Part shown: positions 58,346-64,000 of the stretch, one piece after another | Position numbering within the stretch: the first letter of the stretch is position 1 | Layout: each line of letters opens with the position of its first letter | Assembly: GCA_017311185.1 (NCBI GenBank) | Contig: JAESUZ010003526.1 | Coordinates: 434,001-498,000, forward strand | Source: Proteles cristata cristata | Taxonomy: Eukaryota; Chordata; Mammalia; Carnivora; Hyaenidae | Length of the DNA stretch: 64,000 nt | Direction: 5' to 3' | Notes under the pieces: generated by a model | What the model was told of the DNA's origin: nothing | Database searches by the model: none | The model's input: the letters and a program-made list of their open reading frames with translations, nothing else | Program-made: the position numbers and the translations under genes

Positions 58346-58389
58346 GGCTGGTTGCCACAGCCGTAGGGTGACTGGCCTCAGGAGTTCTT

Positions 58390-58570
58390 GTGTGCTGGGC
58401 ACACGGCGTCTCTTTTTTAATCTTTACAGCTGTCCCATAAGGGAAGCGCTGTCCCCGCTGCGCAGACGGGGCATGGAGAGTTTGAGTTAGCGGTGGAGGT
58501 CACCCAGGGCAGAATGGTGAGCTGGGATTTGAACCCAGGTCTGTGTGGTGCCAAGACCCTGATATTTATC
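58390..58570 (-). repeat. MIR SINE, antisense
   Basis: 'gtgtgctgggcacacggcg', 'taatctttacagctgtcccat', 'gagctgggatttgaacccagg'. It lies 230 bases before the small ePHD exon. Confidence 0.7.
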
Positions 58571-58772
58571 CACAAGGTTAGACATTTCCCTGCCCCAAGA
58601 GGGTCCCCTCGTCCAAAGCTGGAATTCTGCCGCAGATTCAGCCCTGGGGACGCCTGTGCCCCATACTGAGCCTCCTTCCCACCGATGTCAGGGGGCATTT
58701 CGGGGGGAAAGGAGGTGGGGTCTGTGAGGGGGCCTGTCTGTAAAGCCCGCGTGCCAGGGCCCTCAGCCGTAG

Positions 58773-58991
<219 letters not shown>

Positions 58992-59344
58992 TGACCCCTT
59001 GGCTTCCCTCCCCTCCTGCCCCAGCGAATTCTTTATTTTCTCTGCTCTCTTTCTCTCCGGGGACCTGTGATGGACAATGCTAAGGCCACAGAGATGAACC
59101 AGTCCTGAGCCACCCGCCCGAGGGATGCCAGGGACCTGCATTACAGGATGGAGAGCTGGCTCAGGACGTATCAGAGCTTAGGAGTGCCAGGGGCTGGGGA
59201 GGCTCTCAGGCAGGCAGGGGTACTGGGGCTGGGCCTTTGAAGGCTGCATAGGAGTTCACTGAGTAAAGAAAAGATGGGAGGTATACACTTCAACAAACAC
59301 CAAATGAGGTAGAAGGAGATGGGGTTCAAAACACTCCTATTGGG

Positions 59345-59455
59345 GGGCATCTGGCTGCCTCAGTCACTAGAGCATAGGACCCTTGATGTCGGGGTTGTGA
59401 GTTCCAGCCCCACGTTGGGCGTGGAGCCTACTTAAAAAAAAAAAAAAAGAAAAAG
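59345..59455 (+). repeat. CAN-SINE, old short subtype
   Basis: 'ggggggcatctggctgcctcag', 'gtcggggttgtgagttccagccccacgttggg' and an A tail of about 15. Lacks the felid CT-rich extension. Confidence 0.8.
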
Positions 59456-59732
59456 CCAATCGGCTATCGGCAACAGTTATAAGTTTTAGCAGGACACCGG
59501 GCTCTGGAGGCACCCTCCCCCACCTCCTTCTCTCCTCTTACTTGTTCTTCTGTTGGGTGAGCGTTCGTGAGCACCCGCTGTGACCAGGCACAGAGTGACA
59601 GACCGCATGGGCCGGAGAGATCCGGAAGTCCACACCTCATGGGGCACGCAGGGAGACTCGGGCTCACACACAGTCCCGACTGCGCCCACAGAGACTGCCT
59701 GTGGTGGAGCTGTAGTCCCCGAGAGGCAGCTC

Positions 59733-59850
59733 TGGCCTGGATTCAAACCCCCGTGGCCGCCTTCTTACCGCGTGGATTTGGGCGGGTGCGAGGACCCCTC
59801 TGCACAAGGGCGCCCCGTATGTAAAACAGAGATTAGGATCATCTCTTCTT
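59733..59850 (+). repeat. MIR fragment
   Basis: 'gcctggattcaaacccccgtggccgcc' and 'cgtatgtaaaacagagattaggatc'. Confidence 0.5.
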
Positions 59851-62800
59851 GCTGCGGCTGTTCTTTTCGGAGCGGCGAGCGAAGTCAAGAACGCCGCCCA
59901 GGAAGTGTAGCCCTCAGCCCGTTTGGGGCCAGCCCCCAGGACGGTGGCCGCCTCCCCATGCTCTCCGCGCCCCCCACACCCCACCCCACCCCCCGCCTCG
60001 TAGATGACAGAGCAGAGAGATCTCCCAGCAGGCCTTCCCACTGCCTGGGGACACCCCCCCCCGACCCTGAGTGCCTGTTGGCTCTGCCCTGGGCCGAGGG
60101 GACCACTCCCTGCGCCCCCACCTGCCCGCCTGGTCCCGGGCCAGCAGCAGCCCCAGCTAGGCCACCCCGGGGAGCACCCGCAGGACCGAGTGATGACGGA
60201 TCCTTGGCACGGGCTGAGGCGCTAGCACCATGTAGGGAGGGGGCCGGCTGGAGCGGGTGTGGGGCTTCTTGCCGGCTCCTCAGCCCCACTCTGGGCAGTG
60301 GGAACCAGGTTTTAGCGTGGACTCAGCCACTTAACCAGACCCACGGCCTTACCCCAGTGGTAGATAACGACCCCGAGTTGCACCCCTCCTACAGCGATTA
60401 ATTTAGCAGCCATTGGGTGCCAGGGCTCTGTGTGGGCTCCCAGACAGGCTGCCTTCCCCATGGCCACACAGCGGGACAGACCAGGATGCCACTGCTTTGC
60501 CTGTCTTGCTCCCCATCCTGTGCTCTCTCCCACCCCAGCCTCTTGGGGGCTCCTGTTCGAGTGAGACAGACAGGAAAGTCACGAAGCTTGCCCAAAGTTA
60601 TGGCAACCAGAAAGGGCGAAGAGTGTGGCCCTTGGGACAGATTTGTCCTGTCTGAGCCAGGTGTGTGTGTGGGGGGGGGGTGGAATCCAGGGAGATTTCT
60701 AGGAGAAGGTGACTTTGGAGCCAAGCCCCACAAGGTCACGAGAGGTGCATGGCAACTCGTTACCGGAGGGATGTACATATCAGGGCGGACACAATGCACT
60801 TCCATTTGAAATGAAATCTTCAAAGGATTTCCCGCATGATAGGGGTCTCTGTGGAGCCCCAGAGATTGCCGCAGGAAGGGGCCCCGGAAGCGGGGCGGAT
60901 GAGATACTGCCTCAGCCAGGGCCCATGGGGCCAGAGGGTGTCCCGGCAGGAGACGAGACCTGATGGTGCAGACAGAGCCTGCACCCACAGACTTCACGGG
61001 CACTGAGTGCGCAGGCCTTAGGGTGAGGGGCGACGGGGGTGTGGAGCCTGCCATCCAGCTTCCCCACCATGGAGGGGAGAGGTCTGAGGCAGGACGGGGG
61101 TGTGCCCTCCAGGGCCCAGCTTCCTGGCTTAAACGCCAGTCCCTCGTGATTCTGTGCCGAGGGTGTGGTGAGCCCTCGAGGGCTGTGGTCGGGTCAGCTC
61201 CTCCGTGCTCCGTGTGGCCTCTCGTGCCCCCGCAGGCCAGGCTCAGCACCACACAGTTGACAAAACCGAGTCCCTCAGCCCGCCCAGATTCACAGGATGG
61301 ATTCCTCCTCTGCCCGAGAAGAGTGACAGGGCCACATTGCAACAGATAGTGGCACAGGGGCAGGGACGGGTGGAGGGGGGCCTGGAGCCCTTCTGGCAAT
61401 CTGTCCGTCTGCCACACGGGGCTGCTTCCCTCAGGACAGAAGCTCACTAGCCATCAGCCCAAGGGGTCGTCAGAGTGCGGGAGGGGACAGTGTGGCGGGC
61501 GTGAGCACCACCACTTCGCAGCTGGCCGAGGAGGGATGGAGCCCCGGGTACTAGAGGCCAGAGAAGCTGGGAGAACCAGCGAGCCTCCGGCGGCAGGGAG
61601 GGCAGGCCATGGCACCTCTGGGCAGGCGGGACGGGTGGGACACAGAGGAACTGAGGAGGAGGTGGGGAGGCCTTGCACCCTTGTTGGCACCTGGCACCTC
61701 CCCGACCCCTGGGTCTGCCAAGGGGGGTCCACAGGGTTCTCCAGATGTCTGGGTCACCAGGGCTGTCCCCTTCTGCCCTGGCCCACTAACCCTGTCCCTT
61801 CAATCCCATTAAGGAGCACCTGGCTAGGGCTGTGACTCAGAATCGCTGGCAGAAGCCAGCCCACCATGGGTCTGTCTGAGTCTTTCCACACTCAGGCACC
61901 AGGGTCGCTCTGTCAGCGGGGTCCCCGGGTCCCCAGGTGCAGACACCAGGAGAGGCAGCAGGGATTGATGACCTGGCTCCTTCCCGTGGTTCCCCGCCAC
62001 ACACCCAGGGTGGATGGGGGGAGCTGCTGCACCCCGGTTTGGGGAGTGGTGACCTCCTGCCCTTCACTTCCAGAGACCCAAGGACCTGATGCCCTGAGGC
62101 GGGATGTGGGGCAGGGATGACCCCACACGCGAGGGCCTGGGGCTTTAGCTCAGTGCTCTCTGGATGGTGTGAGTTCAGTCCCGGCGCCGTGTCCGGTTCA
62201 TCTGAGCGCGTAGGGAAGAGGAAAAACTGATGATCCAATTCCAGCCGCCGGCCCTGAAGTGCACAGACCTCACAGCAGCTTTTGGTCTGAGGCTCCCCAG
62301 CGCTGGCGGTGGTTGGTCGGAAAAAACGGGGAGACAGCCACAGGCCTGGAGCCTTCCCAACCCTGTTCTCAGGCCTGCAGATCTGCCCTCGCCTCCCCGC
62401 CCTGTCTACCAGCCACCATGCTGTCGTGATGCCACGGCACAGAGCCACAGCGTGAGCAGGAGGAATGTGCTGGAAGGAGAGGACTTGCTTGGCCAGCTCT
62501 GGCCTCCGGCTATTTATGGGTTTGGGGTTTGTTCAGAACAATGGCCAGCGGGGTGGGGGGTGGGGTGAGCCCAGAAGGGGACTAAGGGGTGGTGATTGGG
62601 GCTCCTAGGGGAGAAGCCAGGGCCTTCTAAGGTGGCATAAGGCAGTGGAGTGGCGACTTGCTGCAATATCCGTGCACCCCTGGGCATCAGGAACTGGCCA
62701 TGCTCAGGACAGTCCTCTCCGTCCCTCCAGGGTGGGCAGTGCCCAAGGCACACAAATGCCTGCTGGGATTCACCCAGACCCAAAACCTCAGTCACGCCTT

Positions 62801-62854
62801 CCCCTTGCCCCCAGATGGAGGTCTGCCTCCCCCACGAGGCCCCCACAGGGACAA

Positions 62855-62990
62855 GCCCATATCCTGAGTGCCTGCTCTGAGCCACACATGTGCAGGTGGC
62901 TTGCAAGCAAGTAACCGATATATAGACCAGTAGGAGGAAGTGACAAGTGTGGCCAAATGAAGTGAGGTGGGAGCTGGGGGGGGGGAGCGG
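62855..62990 (-). repeat. Possible L2 3' part, antisense
   Basis: 'cctgagtgcctgctctgagcc' followed by 'ccagtaggaggaagtgac'. Diverged. Confidence 0.4.
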
Positions 62991-63300
62991 GGGGGGGACG
63001 GGGAGAGACAGGCACAGGGGATCTGTCATCCATAGGAACTCAGGGGAGCCTTCCCCAGCGACAAGCAGGCCTTCCGGTGCAGGGGGAACAGAAAACACAC
63101 AGGCCCGTGGGGTGGAGGCAGATGGAGGCCAGCTCAGCCATGATGGGGTTGAGACCGGGGAGGATTTCAAGCCCGGTCTGCTTTCCTGTTTGCAAGAAGC
63201 CCTGTAGCCTGGGGTCTCATGGGCGCTGGGTCCCCTCCCCGCCTGGCCCCTGGCAGGCCCTGCAGCCGTCCTAACCTCCCACACTTCTCTTTGCTGGCAG

Positions 63301-63350
63301 GTTGCATATTCATCGAAGAGAACTTTTCTTTGAAGTGTCCCAAACATAAG
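63301..63350 (+). CDS. RAI1: RAI1 coding exon, end of ePHD
   Basis: A 50-base exon. Its first two bases complete the Gly codon split across the preceding intron, and it then reads CIFIEENFSLKCPKHK (residues 1891-1906). C1891, C1902 and H1905 are likely the last zinc ligands of the ePHD module. The acceptor (TTTGCTGGCAG|GT) and donor (AAG|GTAGGT) are canonical, and the exon leaves in phase 0. It sits 4.4 kb after the previous coding exon and 0.5 kb before the last. Confidence 0.96.
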
Positions 63351-63839
63351 GTAGGTGACCACAAGCCTTCCCTGGAAAGAGTCCGGGCTGGAGGGAAGCC
63401 CCTCCCCCCTTCCCCCTCCAGCCCTGCAGACCCTCAGCAGGGCCTAGCCCCCCACCTGCCCGCCTCCAAAACTTTATTATCGGTGGTTTATCCGCAGCCC
63501 TTGGGGCAGGTTGGCGCACGGTGGTCAGAAAGACCGCCTTCAAACGAGACAGGTCCTGAGGGAGGGGGCCATCCCAGGTTGGGGACAGGAAGGGGGCACA
63601 CAGGGGCACGGGACGATGGGCGCGGAGGTGACGACGGCAGGGTGCGGGGAGAGAGAAGTTAAGGCCTAAGGGGGACCCCGCTGCCTCCAAAGGAGACTGG
63701 AGCCCAGGGCGGGCGCCGGGTAGGGGCGGAGTCTCGCGCGGGGGCGGGGTCATGCCGGGGGCGGGGCTGGGAGGAAGTAGCTCCGAGCACTGGTCCACCA
63801 CCAGCAGTAACGGGCGCTTTGGCGTCTCTTCTCCTGCAG
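63351..63839 (+). other. RAI1: RAI1 last intron
   Basis: It runs from GTAGGT to CTGCAG. The second half is CpG- and GC-box-rich (63715-63775), which is unusual for a terminal intron. No repeat was recognised. Confidence 0.9.
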
Positions 63840-63854
63840 AGGCTGCCGTTGTAA
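63840..63854 (+). CDS. RAI1: RAI1 terminal coding segment (RLPL and stop)
   Basis: The acceptor CTTCTCCTGCAG at 63828-63839 is followed by AGG CTG CCG TTG TAA, four residues and the stop. This completes a protein of 1910 residues (1858 + 31 + 1 split + 16 + 4), agreeing with the about 1906 residues of human RAI1; the difference is plausibly made up of low-complexity tracts. Only 15 coding bases lie in this exon, so any gene finder could miss it. Confidence 0.93.
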   Translation, partial: RLPL

Positions 63855-64000
63855 TCCACCCCAACGGCGGGGGAAGCCGCCCAGGCCCGCCCGCCCGCCG
63901 CCGAAGGAGAGGAGCCGCCTGCGCAGCCCCCGGGCCTTTGAGCTGCTCCCAGCGCGGGTCCAGAGCCGATCCTTGATCCGGATTCCGGATCTTGGATCTG
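63855..64000 (+). other. RAI1: Start of RAI1 3' UTR (runs off the window)
   Basis: GC-rich sequence directly after the TAA stop. No polyadenylation signal is seen before the window ends. The last 30 bases contain a near-palindrome (63975-63991). Confidence 0.85.

Noticed and set aside
60398..61447. 349-codon minus-strand frame in the intron between ePHD exons
   Set aside because: Compositional; no family resemblance.

Overview
This window is mammalian nuclear DNA, almost certainly from a cat-family carnivore. About a dozen tRNA-derived carnivore SINEs (CAN-SINEs) are present. Most have the felid body (G-C-rich 'gcgcctgggtggctcag' head, a middle reading 'gctctgtgctgac', CT-rich 3' part, AATAAATAAA tail), and several keep intact target-site duplications. 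The background is typical old mammalian intron: many degraded L2 and MIR copies, GC-rich unique sequence and dinucleotide repeats.

The only protein-coding gene I can support is RAI1 (retinoic acid induced 1), on the + strand in the last quarter of the window. Four exons are visible: a giant coding exon (exon starts 49381, ATG 49397, donor after 54970), two small exons (58803-58896 and 63301-63350), and the last coding exon, which starts at 63840 with the stop at 63852-63854. All splice junctions are canonical GT/AG and the phases agree. They join to a 1910-residue protein, close to the 1906 residues of human RAI1. It ends in the extended PHD (ePHD) zinc module that binds nucleosomes. The remaining 146 bases are the start of the 3' UTR; no polyadenylation signal is reached.

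Positions 1-49380 hold no convincing coding gene. By analogy with human RAI1, which has one or more non-coding 5' exons and a very long first intron, this is read as RAI1 5' intron, possibly holding an unrecognised non-coding exon. It contains three CpG-rich segments (about 5.2-5.9 kb, 11.47-11.73 kb and 38.3-40.6 kb). The last, about 9-11 kb upstream of the big coding exon, is the best candidate for an internal promoter. Scattered AT-rich blocks, dense in homeodomain, SOX or E-box-like words and free of recognisable repeats, stand out from the GC-rich background (about 1.5, 2.2, 6.5, 16.9, 28.9-29.4, 36.9, 39.7, 40.6-40.9, 44.9 and 46.7-47.1 kb). They look like conserved regulatory elements of a developmental gene locus, but conservation cannot be tested here.

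The introns between the coding exons (54971-58802, 58897-63300, 63351-63839) hold MIR, L2 and SINE fragments and a GC-box cluster in the last one. No undescribed system such as a CRISPR array, phage or operon is present. The points most worth checking are the 21-residue polyglutamine tract, the open reading frame that runs 143 codons past the big exon's splice donor, the internal CpG islands, the candidate enhancers and a perfect 39-bp tandem duplication.
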